Origin: Amphiura filiformis
Taxonomy: Eukaryota > Echinodermata > Ophiuroidea > Amphilepidida > Amphiuridae
Direction: 5' to 3'
DNA length: 64,000 bases
Assembly (NCBI RefSeq): GCF_039555335.1
Contig: NC_092639.1
Location: forward strand, 32,458,353-32,522,352
Shown: one piece after another, positions 24,447 to 36,185 of the stretch
Layout of the letters: each line of letters opens with the position of its first letter
Numbering within the stretch: position 1 is the first letter of the stretch
The notes under the pieces: model-generated
Seen by the model: only the letters and a program-made list of their open reading frames with translations
What the model was told of the DNA's origin: nothing
Database searches by the model: none
Made by a program: the position numbers and the translations under genes

Positions 24447-25023
24447 ATTTTTTTTTTTTTTTTTTTTTTGGCACTAATATGCTTCCGTACGGATCACTTT
24501 AGTCTCACTTTATACCTGTATAAGAGTTAACCTATGACGGATATTGCCTAAATTTCAAAGCAGCAATATTTAAGTATTTTTTAGACATTTGTCTTTGGGA
24601 GAATTATTGTTACCACACTCAATTTGTATTTTCTTATCTTGTTAGGTTCTCAAGAAGGTCTTCCCTCAGTTCCCGAATTGCTCTGCTTTATCGTTTAAGG
24701 TATCCTTGAACGTAATAGGTTTTTTTTTTCAGTATTCACTACAAAGACATCTATATAAGACATGATATACGGTAGGCCTATTTGTTGAATTGCTAGATAC
24801 TGTACTGTGTACATTACTGATGGTTGGTCTCACTGCTGTATATCATTGGCCATACGAGTCATAACTGCCAGAATTTCACCTAGGAGACCTGCAGGGCAAA
24901 CTGAAAAGCTCAATCTTTGCTGGGATGCTACTCCATGCACCATGTCCGCCACTCACTGAAAATAAATTGAGACTTGAGACTAACATTTGGTTCATATCTA
25001 TATTATTTTCCTTTGACTTATAG
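24447..25023. other. T-run and unassigned sequence upstream of the WSC exon
   Basis: A run of about 23 T (24,447-24,469) marks the satellite edge. The rest is unremarkable. One candidate exon (AG at about 24,645, ending GTTTAAG|GTATCC) has the wrong phase for the next exon and a poor donor. The last ~40 bases are the pyrimidine-rich acceptor (TTTCCTTTGACTTATAG) for the WSC exon. No signal-peptide exon recognised. Confidence 0.5.
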
Positions 25024-25365
25024 ATGGCCTATACATCGATTGTTATTTCGATGCAGCCTCGCAACGTGCTCTTCCAGACCTCATCGAATGCACAGGAGAA
25101 GGTTGCGACAATCCATACTGCGACGATACCTACAGTAGTTACTGCCAGGATAATGATGGGATGACGATACAACGATGTCTTGATTTGTGCGCTGAGAGAG
25201 AGTTGAAATATGCCGGCTTAGAGGCTGGAAACCAGTGTTTTTGCGGAGCAGACAACGCTGACTATGACAGGCATGGAAAAAATGTAGGAGATTGTGGATA
25301 TAATTGTACTGGTGATGCAACGGAAGAGTGTGGAGGAACTTTTAGGATACGTGTTTACGAAATAG
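25024..25365 (+). CDS. Exon: WSC domain of a putative membrane receptor
   Basis: A 342-bp exon between ..TTTGACTTATAG and GTAAGC, phase 1 at both ends, 113 complete codons plus two split ones. It encodes a cysteine-rich WSC domain: DCYFD near the start, MTIQRCLDLC in the middle, YAGLEAGNQCFCG, then CGYNCTGDATEECGG and RIRVYEI at the end. These match the WSC signature (CY.D, MT...C...C, Y.GL..G..C.CG, C...C.G....CGG). WSC domains are extracellular, carbohydrate-binding modules found in yeast stress sensors, Kremen and polycystin-1. Unusual is an insert with four extra cysteines (ECTGEGC to SSYC) between the first conserved Cys and MTIQRC. It is followed downstream by sushi, stalk and transmembrane exons in matching phase, so it is probably the N-terminal ectodomain. 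The preceding exon was not found. Confidence 0.92.
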
Positions 25366-25499
25366 GTAAGCAGAGCTATGGTGTACTGTATTTATATTGT
25401 ATTTATTTGAATCTTCAGTATTGCTTTCCATTGGCCTCGTTTTATGTGATCGGGACATATTGAGACATTCCGGGGTTCACCCTACTCTTTTCAAAACTA

Positions 25500-25716
25500 A
25501 CTATATAGGGCCTACGATAGGCATGTTTTCATTACCCGATTCTAACTGGACCACGGGTAGAGCGGGAAGTCTGAATTTGATATACAAATGTTTGCCAATA
25601 AAGTCAGACGTGTTTCCAGTCAATACCACCATCAGCAAGTTTCCATTACCGGGAATTGAACCCGGGACCTCGATGCACCAAAAGCAAGGCAAAAACTCTA
25701 ACCACTAGGCCACGCT
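25500..25716 (-). mobile_element. tRNA-derived SINE (minus strand)
   Basis: On the minus strand the head looks like a tRNA: A box TGGCCTAGTGG (complement of 25,702-25,712) fits TRGCNNAGYGG exactly, and B box GGTTCAATTCC (25,652-25,662) lies in a T-arm-like hairpin CCCGGGTTCAATTCCCGG. The would-be anticodon stem is poor, so this is a SINE rather than a working tRNA gene. The body continues to about 25,500. Internal pol III promoter boxes are visible; activity is unknown. Confidence 0.75.
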
Positions 25717-27795
25717 TTATGCTCAAAGGTTTTTTTTCTGACAGAAAGTAGGCCTACAGCAAGATAATAAGAGTCAGTTTAAGGTTGAAATTCTTTATTA
25801 CACTCCAAGCTCATCACTTCTTTTGTGAGTGGGTGGGGTGGGTGCATGATAGTGGGGCAGCCAAGTGGTTGCAGGGTTTTGAAAGGAGGGGCCACTCCTG
25901 AGAAAATTCCGGCGCGCAAATGACAAATGCGAATCTACACTCCAAGCTCGTTATGTCCTTTGAGAGTGGCTAGGGTGGGGTAGGTGCATGATGGTGGGGC
26001 GGATGCAGGATTTTGATTAGCCATTTTGGTGGACCACGAGGGGGTACAACCCCTCAGAGTCGGATTTTAGAGGAGAGGCGCGCTCCAGCCCTCCTGGATC
26101 CATCCTTGGGGCAATATGAGGTGCATGTGTGGGTGTATACGTAAATTATCATTTTTGCATGAATTACCCGATATTTGAGAGCCGCGAAGCCTTTTCAATT
26201 TACAAAGCTCTAGAATCCTGGTTTTTATTGCATTTGAGGTTAAGAACACACTGTCATTGATAGCTTTGACCCTTTTCTCAAGATTTCTTCAAAGAACACA
26301 TATTGTATTTTTAGTTATTTTTTCTACCTTTGCCTGAAAACTTAAGCACTAAATCCACCTTAAATAATTATACTCTCTGACGCATTTCTCTAAACTGCTT
26401 ATAGCCTCGTTTCTATTTGTATTGGACAAGAACAACTCCTTCATTTAAACAGCGCTTGTAGGCCTAACGTAATGTATAGTGATTTGATTAATATAATTTT
26501 AGTCACACTTTTTATACAATTTCATCACATACACTTAAAATATCAGACAAGAATAGCAATAATTATATTAACTTAGGGCGAAGCAAACCTTAACCGGACG
26601 CAATTGATTATACTGCAACATTTAAATTACATTTTGTCTGTTCCATCAATTCGATTAAAATTCTTTATTATATTTCAACAAATTTATGGAAACCGATATC
26701 GAAAGAGTTTTTCCCATATTCATATTTATCGTGTACTGATATACTCACATAATTCGTACATAGAAAGATTGGTGTTGTTTTGTAATTTTAACCTATACCA
26801 TTAAAGCAATTATTTCCCACACAAAATATTAGATTTCTATAAAGAAAAAAGATATGCGGAAAACAAGTCACTATAAGATTGTAGTCACGTTCCATTTGGT
26901 TGTCATTTTGGTGGACCAAATTGGCAACCAAATTGCAAACCGGCAAATAAAAGTAAATCAATGAAAAATGCAACCAAATTCGTATGGTCGTCAACCATGT
27001 TATAACTAAAATAAGGCAGTTTTACCACATTTGGCAACATCGTTCCATTGCAGTTTTTTTTTTTCTCTCATGACGTTTCGTATACGGAAGCGTCTAAGTG
27101 CCACGACTTGGCAAGATAATTATCTTGCCATGTCGATATATTATCAGCATTATGTCAACATGACGATATAAATTATATCACCAAGACAACTTACCAATAG
27201 GCCTATGTGGAACTTTACATGGTTGTACAAAGAGAAAAAGAACCATTTCAGACGGACCTGAAAGGGTTCTGGAAAAGTCAGAAAGAACCATTTTATACCT
27301 GAAGAGGATTCTGGAAAGGCCAGAAAGAACCATTTTTGGTTTTAAAAATTTTTTAAGAACCCTTTTCTCTTGAGGTTTACATACAAAACAGCCAAGAACC
27401 CTTTCTTCTAAGAGTGCGCGGCTTTCTCTTCTTTACCAGGTTATTGCACACAACGTAAACATGGGTCAATGGTTTGGCGCTTAGCTTCAGGTGTGCAATG
27501 TCCTCGGTTAGATAGGAACAAGTCATGATAGGTCCACGGTTGTCAAAAGCGAAGTCCTCGGTTGCTGGTCTTATATACAAGTAGGGGTGTATGTGTACAC
27601 ATCCACACACTCACCCCACCCCACACCCACAGGCGATTACACGCAATCCCGAACAAAAATACACCCATATTTTATACTTTGTGTTGAACACCAATAATCA
27701 CCGCACATAAATCCAAAACATTCACATTAGAGAATGAATTTGGAGAAAACCTTCAAATAATTACAAACACTCGCTGAGCAGCAAGACCTTCCCTC

Positions 27796-27909
27796 TAAGC
27801 TTTTAATCCGATAAGCTGATTATCTATTTGTTTTCATGAATTGGAAGACATTCTTTGATGTATTACTGAGCTCAATCATCTGAAATTACTGGAGCGTAAG
27901 CCACCCAAG
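27796..27909 (+). repeat. Probable donor copy of the 114-bp inverted duplicate
   Basis: Single-copy-looking intronic sequence of the WSC/sushi gene. Its exact reverse complement sits inside the satellite at 24,073-24,186. No gene or transposon ends are visible at its borders. Confidence 0.8.
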
Positions 27910-28229
27910 CTGGTGGCTCAGCATAGTATTTTATTAACAGAAGGTTTTTTCCAAATTCATTCCCTAATGGAAAAGGAAAACGATCACACTACATGTAGGG
28001 TCATCAATCTGATACATGATAACAAAGTATGATGATATTATTATCATTAAATCGCATGAACTGTCAAGAGCATTACATCCAGAATTAGATTCCACTTAAT
28101 ATTGCACATTCATAACATTCAGTTTAATTTAGATACCGTTAATAAAAGCTTTCACTTTTAAGAGTGTTTGTAAAGTGGGTGGGTGGGTTCAGTTCTTTGC
28201 ACATTGCATTTATGTAAGTAAATGTCATC

Positions 28230-28455
28230 GGAACACTTCTGTGGCTGATTTTCTTCATTATTATGTTTTGATGAATCCAAGTGTGTGAAAATATTAGATC
28301 CAAAACATAATAATGATAAAATTGGATGCTTTACGCCCAATATTTATTGGTCTCGCTACGAGTTTTAAAATATTGGACTCGACTACGTCTCGTCCAATAT
28401 TTTTAAACTCATAGCTCGACCAATAAATATGGGCTCAATCGCTCCAATTTTATAC
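28230..28455 (-). mobile_element. Small inverted-repeat element, copy 1
   Basis: Contains TTATTATGTTTTGATG and CAAAACATAATAATG arms, then AAAATTGGATGC and a foldback GCCCAATATTTATTGGTC / GACCAATAAATATGGGC. The same sequence occurs in the opposite orientation at about 37,622-37,829. A 28-residue stretch of open frame is shared by both copies only because the DNA is. Confidence 0.75.
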
Positions 28456-30016
28456 CAAACCTGGTCTCAGTTAGTTACCTAAAACATGTACTTTTTCATG
28501 AAAAAACAAGGCTTTATAAAGGTTGCGCCAATTATAAAAGAACTAGGAATGTAAGAAATGAACTCGTAGAACGATAAAAAGGTTATTTGGAACCCGTTAT
28601 TGTTAATAAAATCAAAATCAAAATCTTATGAGTGTTTTTTTTGTATTTGTGTATGTAGGGGGTGTGTGATAGGGTGTAGGGTGTAGGGGGTGAGTCTGTG
28701 GGGTGTGTGTATCTTTATATCTGTTTGCCTGGAGATCTTTGTGTACTGCATGTGTCTGTGCTATTACTTGGTTATCTTCATAATAGAAAATACAATGGTA
28801 TTCCCACAAGCGGTTAAACTACATTATCCCATAGATTGATTGTCCTTATACACGAGTGCAATCTGCATGCTTGTGTTCAATGAGACAAGATGTTACCTTA
28901 ATGTTACGTAACCGTGTTTGTGTTGTCTAAATTAAGGTGATGACCTTAAATCTGATATGAAAGATAGGCTTTGTAAGGGTTAATTAAGCTTATCGAAGGA
29001 TTAGAAATAATTATAGAAATGCTATAGTATTAGGATGAAAATTGTACGATACCGTTATAGGGTCAATGCAATATTTCTTAAAATTCTGAGGGTTTATTTT
29101 TGTTTACTGGTGTAGTGGGTGTGTAGGGTGTGTTCGTGGAGGTGTGTAAGGCATATGTCGATCTCTTCTCTCTGTCTGTGTTTCTGTCAGTGTATATCTG
29201 TCGAGTGTGTTGTTCTATTTAACGGCATTCCCGCACTACCTTATACATGAGTTCCCATCTGTTTTGATATTTCACTCAGACAATGTTTCTTTTCATGTTA
29301 CGTGCCGTAAACGTGTCTGTGGTTTTAATACCTATATGACCTGAAGTTTGATATTATGAATCTACATTATAGAAGACGATACAATACAACACTATACTCG
29401 TCCCAGTTGAATGTTCTCTCACATGGAAACATAAATATTAATTATTAATAGCAATGGCTGAAAATAGACATTTTTATATAAAAGTGTGCATCTTTTCAGT
29501 CAATGAACCTTTCTTGTCGATATGTCTAGTGGTTAAAGAACTCCCCCATTCAACTACATTAGTTGCAAATCTTCACTATGGGAGTTTCCAGCCTCAGCCC
29601 TGCCGGGCTTGTGGCCTTGATGTTTTTTCAATATATAATGGCCCCGCAGGGCAAGAAAATAAAGTGTAACCTTAATGTAACGTTGACCAACAGAGGGCGA
29701 TAATATCTAGAGGGAACTAGAGTCCCTATAGAGGGAACGAGATATTATCTCGAGGGAACGACATAATTATCTCGAGAGAACGAGATAAAAAAATTTCCAT
29801 GTCAACTCAGGGCTCCGTATACTTGAGCAAAATACGGAATCCAACATGAGAAAAATCCAAATTATGCCTGTTTTTTGCTCTTTCGCATTTCTCATTAGCG
29901 CTGCATGGAGTATGGGACATGTTACTGAAGGTTCTGGATTTGCATCTTGAAAGTTCACGCTTAATAGAAAACTCATTTTGTTTTACATTCGTAACGTTTT
30001 CATTTTTTATTTCAAG

Positions 30017-30379
30017 GTTGCCACCCTCCAATTCCTTCCAACAACACCATAGTAACACCCAGCGACCAAGAGTTCTTCTATTTCAATAGCACCGCAACTT
30101 TTTCGTGTCCGACCGGTTACCAATTAGTCGGCAGTTCATCTATACTGCAGTGTCTCAAGACAGGTGAATGGGACCTGCCGCAACCAGGATGCGAACAGAT
30201 AACCTGCGACCCACCGACACTACCACCTCGTTCTACTACAGTAGAAGATATTGAAGATACGGATATGTTTTATATCAATGCTACAGTGGATATTATATGT
30301 GCTTTTGATGATACTTTGACGTATGTTTTGACGTGTAATGCAACGGGCGAATGGGACATTCCACCGACTAATTGTCCAG
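30017..30379 (+). CDS. Exon: two sushi (CCP) domains
   Basis: A 363-bp exon, TTTTTATTTCAAG|GTTGC...TGTCCAG|GTAAAG, phase 1 at both ends. It encodes two complement-control-protein (sushi) modules of about 60 residues back to back. Module 1: CHPP, FSCPTGY, LQCLKTGEWDLP, PGC. Module 2: ITCDPP, DIICAFDD, LTCNATGEWDIPP, TNC. Each has the four cysteines and the GxW before the last cysteine typical of the family. Sushi modules are extracellular protein-binding units of complement regulators, selectins and adhesion receptors. Module 2 lacks the usual aromatic/Gly motif after its second Cys (AFDDTLTY instead of xxGYxL), so it may be diverged. N-glycosylation sequons NST, NAT (twice) and NNT are present. 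Phase and order place it after the WSC exon in the same receptor. Confidence 0.93.
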
Positions 30380-30567
30380 GTAAAGTGTAAAATAGAAAAT
30401 GCTATTCAGAACTGCATCTACGTGCAGAATAAATAGCCTCGGGACACAAGGGAATGTGTTTTTGAAAATTAGATTAGAGAAAAAATATACAAACAAAGTA
30501 ATGTAAAATATCTTGAATCGAATTTATCCAAACTATCAAAACTAATTTTCTTATTTATTTTTTACAG

Positions 30568-30606
30568 CCCAATCGACGCCAAAAGGTTCAACAACGTCTT
30601 CATCAA
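30568..30606 (+). CDS. Mini-exon: Ser/Thr-rich stalk 1
   Basis: 39 bp between TTTATTTTTTACAG and GTAAGT, phase 1 on both sides, coding for the linker QSTPKGSTTSSS plus split codons. Strong splice sites and the right phase support it despite its size. It would start an O-glycosylated (mucin-like) stalk after the sushi domains. A 13-codon exon cannot be proven by composition alone. Confidence 0.65.
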
Positions 30607-30908
30607 GTAAGTATTGATATCAAAAATAAATCTGTCATTTTTAACAATTTATCGTTTTCACTTTACATTCTCTATAAACCATGATAAAAGCTTTAAACGA
30701 ATAAAAATACCCAGATGTAATTTGTAAAGAATAGTCTGACCCCAAATTCAATAATATACAAGTTAAGTTCGGTTTTTTGGTTGCAAGGAGCTATAGCGAC
30801 TATACTCTGAACAATTGACCAAAAAAACAACATTTTGTTCGTCGCTTGCCATTGAACTTAATATTCAACTGGAAGTGAATGACATGACACCTTTATTAGC
30901 CAATGATG

Positions 30909-30909
30909 A

Positions 30910-30941
<32 letters not shown>

Positions 30942-30945
30942 TAAC

Positions 30946-31013
<68 letters not shown>
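30909..31013 (+). repeat. AAT trinucleotide microsatellite
   Basis: About 105 bp of AAT repeats with two AAC variants near 30,938-30,946. The poly-Ile and poly-Leu frames across it are artefacts. Confidence 0.97.
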
Positions 31014-31015
<2 letters not shown>

Positions 31016-31275
31016 CAATATTTCTACAGCGCAATTTGCATCGCAGATGCCCGTTGCGCTTTACAACTAAAAAAAGGAAATGTACACATGTGCACATAAA
31101 AAAATATAATATGAAATTTACCCATACAACGGATTAAAATTAAAGATTGATGACACTGGATATTAAAAACTACACCTTAAAAGTAATCTAAAAACAAGAA
31201 ATGTCTTTAAAAAAGACAATGCCTCCAAGATACCAATGGGCACCTTTTGTTATTAGTTAAGGAGACACTTATAAT

Positions 31276-31985
31276 GCTAGCTTTAAGGTAACGCTATTGG
31301 ATATAGATTTTTGTCTGATTGAAATATGTGAGCCCATTCTCTCCTGATTACAAGACTGAAAATTTTATTTTAATCGGATATTCGGTTACCAAAATATGGC
31401 CTGTCAAAATGGCTTTCTTTTATTTTTGTTATGCAATGTTGTCAGGTAGGCCTTATTTTCTAATTATATATGCAAGAGTTATACAAAGTAAAATGTTCAG
31501 ATCGGCTACAAAATAAGATATAAAACCCATGGATGCCTTTGGCAAATTTCCATTTGCATAATTAATTTGGGCCCTTATCAACTTTTCTAATAAGTGGCCC
31601 TGATTAATTATGCAAATTGAAATTTGCCAAAACGCAACCGTAATTTTGTAGTATAGTGTGTGTTCTACCCATGTAGGCCTACCATGCCTCAGTGCCATAG
31701 CTCTTTTAATTGTATCTGATTATCTGAAATCTTTACTTTGCATAATTCATGCATGTAATTAGAAAATCATCTGGCAACTGGACTTGTCAAAAATATAGAA
31801 AATAAAAAGAAAGTTGTTGCCAATTTTTTGTTTTGGTTTCGCGCCATTTTGACAGGCCATATCTCAAGAACCGAATGTAATCTACAGGGCATAAGCTTTA
31901 ACATACTATAGTATTATTTAAATAGAAAGAAAATCTAAATTTGTGCATTAGCCAATAGGGCCACGGTCACCTAAAGCCATCTTGC
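31276..31985. mobile_element. Foldback MITE-like element
   Basis: Inverted ends: CTTTAAGGTAACGCTATTGG on the left against CCAATAGGGCCACGGTCACC on the right. Inner inverted words ATATGGCCTGTCAAAATGG (about 31,395) and CCATTTTGACAGGCCATAT (31,844-31,862). A central dyad around 31,545-31,630 contains TTTGCATAATTAATT and AATTATGCAAATT. No coding capacity. Confidence 0.7.
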
Positions 31986-33096
31986 AGATAATTCTGATGT
32001 ATGAAATAAGACCTTCAAACTTTCAGATATGAAGAGTTCCAGATGCAGGCAGCCGTTTCTGCTTTTTAAAAATAATATAGGCCTAAGTTGTATCAAGAGT
32101 CATTTCTTGTGGATTTTTTGACTGAAAATTACAATTGTAACGTTTCAGAGTAACAAATTTTCGTATCAGATTCTTTTATGCTTGTTTATTACATTTTGTA
32201 TTCAGGACTAAAATAATATTAATATTATTATATTTAGGGGGGGGTCTTTTCATAGGCCATTACTTTTTTGTATGTGTAATTGAATAAAAATCAAAAACAT
32301 TATTGTTTTGTTTTCTTTCCTTCATTTGTGCTTTGTTTTTGCATCGAAAGGGCCAATATCAACACCTTGTTTGTAAGAAGTATTGTGTGGGGAAAGATGA
32401 TTCTTGCATTTTATTTTTATTTTTATCTTAACAAACAAAAAGCAAATTTCTCAGTCATAGTCTTGAAACGGTCATGGGTATGCATACAAAAATATTGCAA
32501 CAGTACTCAGTAGAATGTAAAAAACTGACATACATACCACGAACATGACCAACCACGCATGGGAAGCAAATACTTTAAAACGAATTATTCCGAATTATAT
32601 CAACGCAATAAAATTGCAATACTTTAGTACATGTATTTGAACAGCAATGAAGCCGGCCATAGGCGCGGCTAGGCGCATCATAGTTGAACACGGCACAGCA
32701 CATACATCTCGTATGCAGAGAAATCAAATAGCTAGCCGGTCTTTTCAATCCCATCATTTCAACCTATTATTATGATGTAGACACGCATGCACGATGATTG
32801 CGGCCTAGTCGAGCCTAGCATGCATGCCAGTCGGCCTGCTGACTCACCGCGTATTAAATGACACAAAAATACCTCAAATTTTGCACAAAACAATCCATGA
32901 TGTCAAATTATCACATCCAAAGTGTCGCCATGAACGTCAGCTTCAACTTCTCCAGCCAAAGTTTTTGCATTGATAATCAGGTTCCATGTAATCATGAAAT
33001 AAACCTTGTTTAATGTGTTTTCCCATTGCCACACACAGCATAACGGTTGTCCGACTTGATTTCTACGGTATTGCTGATGTGATGAGGCTACAACCC

Positions 33097-33249
33097 ATAA
33101 TTAAATACCGAATTAAAAATACTAATTGCGTCTGACGTCATGACAAAGGCGCACCGTGATTGGTTGCTGACCTGCGCAGTATGGCATTTTTGGTCTGGTT
33201 GACAGGACGGCATACGCAAGCTAGTCTTTTTAATTCGGTCTTCAATTAT
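33097..33249. mobile_element. MITE, 153 bp
   Basis: Ends ATAATTAAATACCGAATTAA and AATTCGGTCTTCAATTAT are near-perfect inverted repeats of about 28 bp. The internal part is GC-richer than the surroundings. Confidence 0.7.
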
Positions 33250-33614
33250 ACAACATATGAGTTTGAAAAAATTCTAATGCATAATTCATGAGCTTGATAG
33301 ACTCGCACCATTGGCGCCACGTGCTAGGTGTTTCTAGAATCCCTATAGAATAAGATTGATTTTAATGCTAATTTATTGCACATGCTGAGGAAGCGTGATT
33401 ACCTTTTTGAACATTCGGAAATGGCGATAGGCGAATTTATGTATGGCGCAAAGTGGTGGGGGATATATATTGGGCTCTCGATATTGGGCGGAAATTAGAG
33501 TACTTGTCAGAATATAAATTTGTACAATCGGCCTACATGCCGCGCAATGTGCGGCATTTTAGGTGTAAATTTCAAATCATACTACCTCCTGGCGGAGGCA
33601 GAACAAACAAAATA

Positions 33615-34985
33615 TTGCAGCAATGAGATACACTAAGAATTGAAAAGATGCGTCTTGAGCATTGCCTTAAAACTATCAACAGAGGGGGCTGATTTCAGAG
33701 AAAAAGGAATGTATACTGTTCCATACTCAGCAACTGCGAAAGACTTTCGTCCGTATGATTTGGATGACTTGGGCTACTTCATCAGCAGTCGCATGGAAGC
33801 TGATCTCAACGAGCGTGATGGCACATATTTCTCATGTTCCTCGAGCAGTTCTGTTATGAACGCGGGGCAAGCCCGTGCAATGCCTTGTAAGTGAGAAGTA
33901 ATACCTTGAAGGTGATTCCACTTCTACTGTTCACTGGTGGCCAATGCAATTAGCAAAGTACTGGCGTTTCTTGACTAGAGCATCTAACGGCCGCGTTCTG
34001 TACCTGCTGAATCTTGCGGTGCTCACATTCAGGAAGTCCAAACAGAACACTATTGCAGCAGTCCAGCCTGTAACTAACAAAGGCGTGAACCAATTTCTCT
34101 GCTGTAGCGAGATTGAGAAATTTGCGATTTTTTCCGGAGAGCCAGATTTGCCGACAGGCGATTGGCACACAGAGTTTACATGAGAGGACAAAGTCAATTG
34201 ATGGTCAAGAATGACAGCTAGATTGCGTGCTTTGGAAACAGGGCTAACAACACAATAACCTATTTGAAAAGAATCCAATGGCGTGATGTTCTTGACAAAT
34301 TTTGATGTAACATGAAGGATTTCCGTCTTCCCATCATTCAACATTAGTCTGTTAGAAATCATCCATCTCTTCAAATCACTGACACAATTCTCCAAGCGAG
34401 AAATAGCTTGATCTCTGTTAGCTAAATTCATGATCATATACAGTTGTGTGTCATCTGCATACACCATTGTACACCATATAAGCTGCACTCCGTCATGAGA
34501 TCTTATAATATCTTCCAGGGGAGCAGTGTACATTGAAAAGCCAATGGGTCCTAGTATTGAACCCTGAGGCACACCGTCAGCTAGCACAAAAGGCTCAGAT
34601 TGGATACCGTCGATGACCACTGACTGAACTCTACCGAAGAGGTACGATCTGAACCAATCGAGGACAGAGTTTATTTGGCGACACCAGATCATCACAGTCC
34701 CGGTCCCTGATGGTAATAATATGGTAACTCATAACCAAGCAGTGTGTTCCTGATGTTGGCAAGTGCGCGGTATGAACGTTCATCATTCGTTAACCACGTC
34801 TCGGAAATGGCCATTATATCAATGATATGTGTGATTATAAAGTCACATAGAGAGACTATTTTCGTTGAACTTCACTGTTCGAGCATTCCATGCCCCAAAC
34901 TTAACTTGAGGGGCATGACCATTGGTAGCTGGCTGCAATGGGACTTGAATCAGGTTGTCACTTCACTTACGTGAAGTAGAATAAG
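33615..34985 (-). mobile_element. CR1/L2-like non-LTR retrotransposon, internally deleted and broken
   Basis: On the minus strand, starting near 34,985, a piece of the endonuclease domain is readable across two frames (VKFGAWNARTV, then IIDIMAISETWLTNDERSY, then LANIRNTLLGYEL). At about 34,700 it jumps directly into the reverse-transcriptase palm, so most of the endonuclease and the RT fingers are deleted. RT then runs in one frame to about 34,170, continues in another (AEKLVHAFVSYRLDCCNSV, QQVQNAAVR), and ends with a C-terminal tail (FKVLLLTYKALHGLAP, APSVDSFKAMLKTHLF) close to 33,640. The endonuclease-RT order and the tail are typical of the CR1/L2 group. Dead copy. Confidence 0.85.
33931..34695 (-). 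pseudogene. Reverse transcriptase fragment of the CR1/L2-like element
   Basis: The 254-residue open frame includes GVPQGSILGP (RT motif B region), the catalytic VYADDTQLYM (motif C, with the YADD aspartates intact) and KTEILHV (motif D/E region). The last ~80 residues of this frame are a frameshifted shadow; the correct continuation is in another frame (33,950-34,168). The 5' part of RT is missing. It cannot make a working enzyme as it stands. Confidence 0.88.
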
Positions 34986-35949
34986 AGCTGATGTGGGTAG
35001 GGGTGTTTCTTTGCTTCAACCTTCCAGCTCTACATCCCCCCGCCCGACGTGTTTTACTTGTACATATATTGAGTTCATTTAGTCTCCCGGTTTAGTCTAC
35101 TCCGTGATTGTTTATCAATTCTAAGTTCAGATGAAGACAAGTTCTCTCTGATTGGCAGAAGTGTTTGACGATCATAGATTAAGGGGGGAATTGCTAGAAC
35201 ACTCCTACAAGGACGCACAATAGCACTACAATATAGCATTAATACAAATAAGTGTAACTTGAAGTGGCATGAGTCAATGATCAATAGAAACCTTGAGTCA
35301 TGAAAGCTTACATGTAAGTAAGCTTAAGCAGAATTCAGCAGCCCGGTATCATACGGTGATTATACAGAGTTTCAAAATCATCCAAAACTGCTGTGGGAGA
35401 TGTAGGCCTAATGTATCATTCACAGGAGATAAAATAAGTACTCACAGTTCACTATATATTCGTATGAGTATAACAGCTTTTAAGCACTTTAAAAACACTT
35501 AGGCCTATAATGAAAAAAAATAATATCCGAGCAGATGTGTGGTGCAGTCAGCTACTTCAGGCGCCATTAACTTTTTTATGCCGATGCAAAACAACTGAAA
35601 AGGCGGTAAATTACAACAAACAAGCAAATACACATATCATTAGTGGCAGTATGTTTTTGTTTCTCATTATTCATTTCAACGGTGTCATAATGGGTTAAAG
35701 GGCTGTAACGGATGAACAATAGCGTGTTATGTTTGCCCTTTTAACATAGTTGTAGTGTCATAAGTATGAAGCAAAAATAACAGTATTATTTTAGAAATTG
35801 AATTTAGCATATAGACAATTAGACACAAAACCTCGTTTACATCAATAAATGGAAACAACCGTTGCCATTTGTGTGCAATTTGGAATATTTCAAATATTAT
35901 TAATGCACATATTTGCACATAATATAATTGCAAACCAATATAATTACAT

Positions 35950-36185
35950 TAGGGGGAGGAGCGTGTACACTGGTTAAGGACTTTGCCTTTGGTGTGAGAG
36001 GTCCCGAGTTCAATTCCCCGCAGGACAAAAAAAATCTAATTCCGCTCTCCCTGTGGCTCAACTGATAAAGACGGGCAGATGACCCATGGTAATAAGACCT
36101 CGTTACAGTCGGTTCCGATCAGGGTAATAAGCCCGATTGTTGGCTACTCTTGTCCTGTAAACATTTATGCCAGGTCACTTGTGCC
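35950..36185 (+). mobile_element. tRNA-derived SINE (plus strand)
   Basis: The head at about 35,953-36,025 has a weak A box (TGTACACTGGTTAAGG) and a good B box in GTCCCGAGTTCAATTCCCCG. A second tRNA-like segment follows (GTGGCTCAACTGATAAAGAC ... GTCGGTTCCGATCAGGG, about 36,050-36,123), so the element may be dimeric. It abuts the TIR transposon that begins at about 36,183. Confidence 0.6.

Larger units (their letters stand above)
25366..30016 (+). other. Intron between WSC and sushi exons
   Basis: 4.65 kb, GTAAGC...TTTATTTCAAG. It contains a tRNA-derived SINE, a pair of ~135-bp direct repeats (about 25,800-25,930 and 25,936-26,065, sharing ACACTCCAAGCTC and GGTGGGGTAGGTGCATGATGG types), the donor copy of the 114-bp duplicate, a small inverted-repeat element near 28,230-28,455 and a short AGGGAACGAGATATTATCTC-type repeat near 29,700-29,790. 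A GAAAGAACCATTTT-type repeat lies at 27,230-27,410. I see no further exon. Confidence 0.6.

Noticed and set aside
24645-24702. Candidate exon upstream of the WSC exon
   Set aside because: Leaves in the wrong phase for the phase-1 WSC exon, has a weak donor (GTATCC) and stops in the phase that would fit.
25645-25716. Functional tRNA gene on the minus strand
   Set aside because: A and B boxes fit, but the anticodon arm region does not form a proper stem and a SINE body follows.
24073-27909. Inversion of the whole 24.1-27.9 kb segment via its inverted 114-bp ends
   Set aside because: The WSC exon inside reads in the same direction as the downstream sushi exon with matching phase, and satellite flanks both sides of the 24.1-kb copy. 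A captured filler copy is simpler.
34744-34974. 76-residue plus-strand open frame
   Set aside because: Shadow of the endonuclease remnant of the minus-strand CR1/L2-like element.
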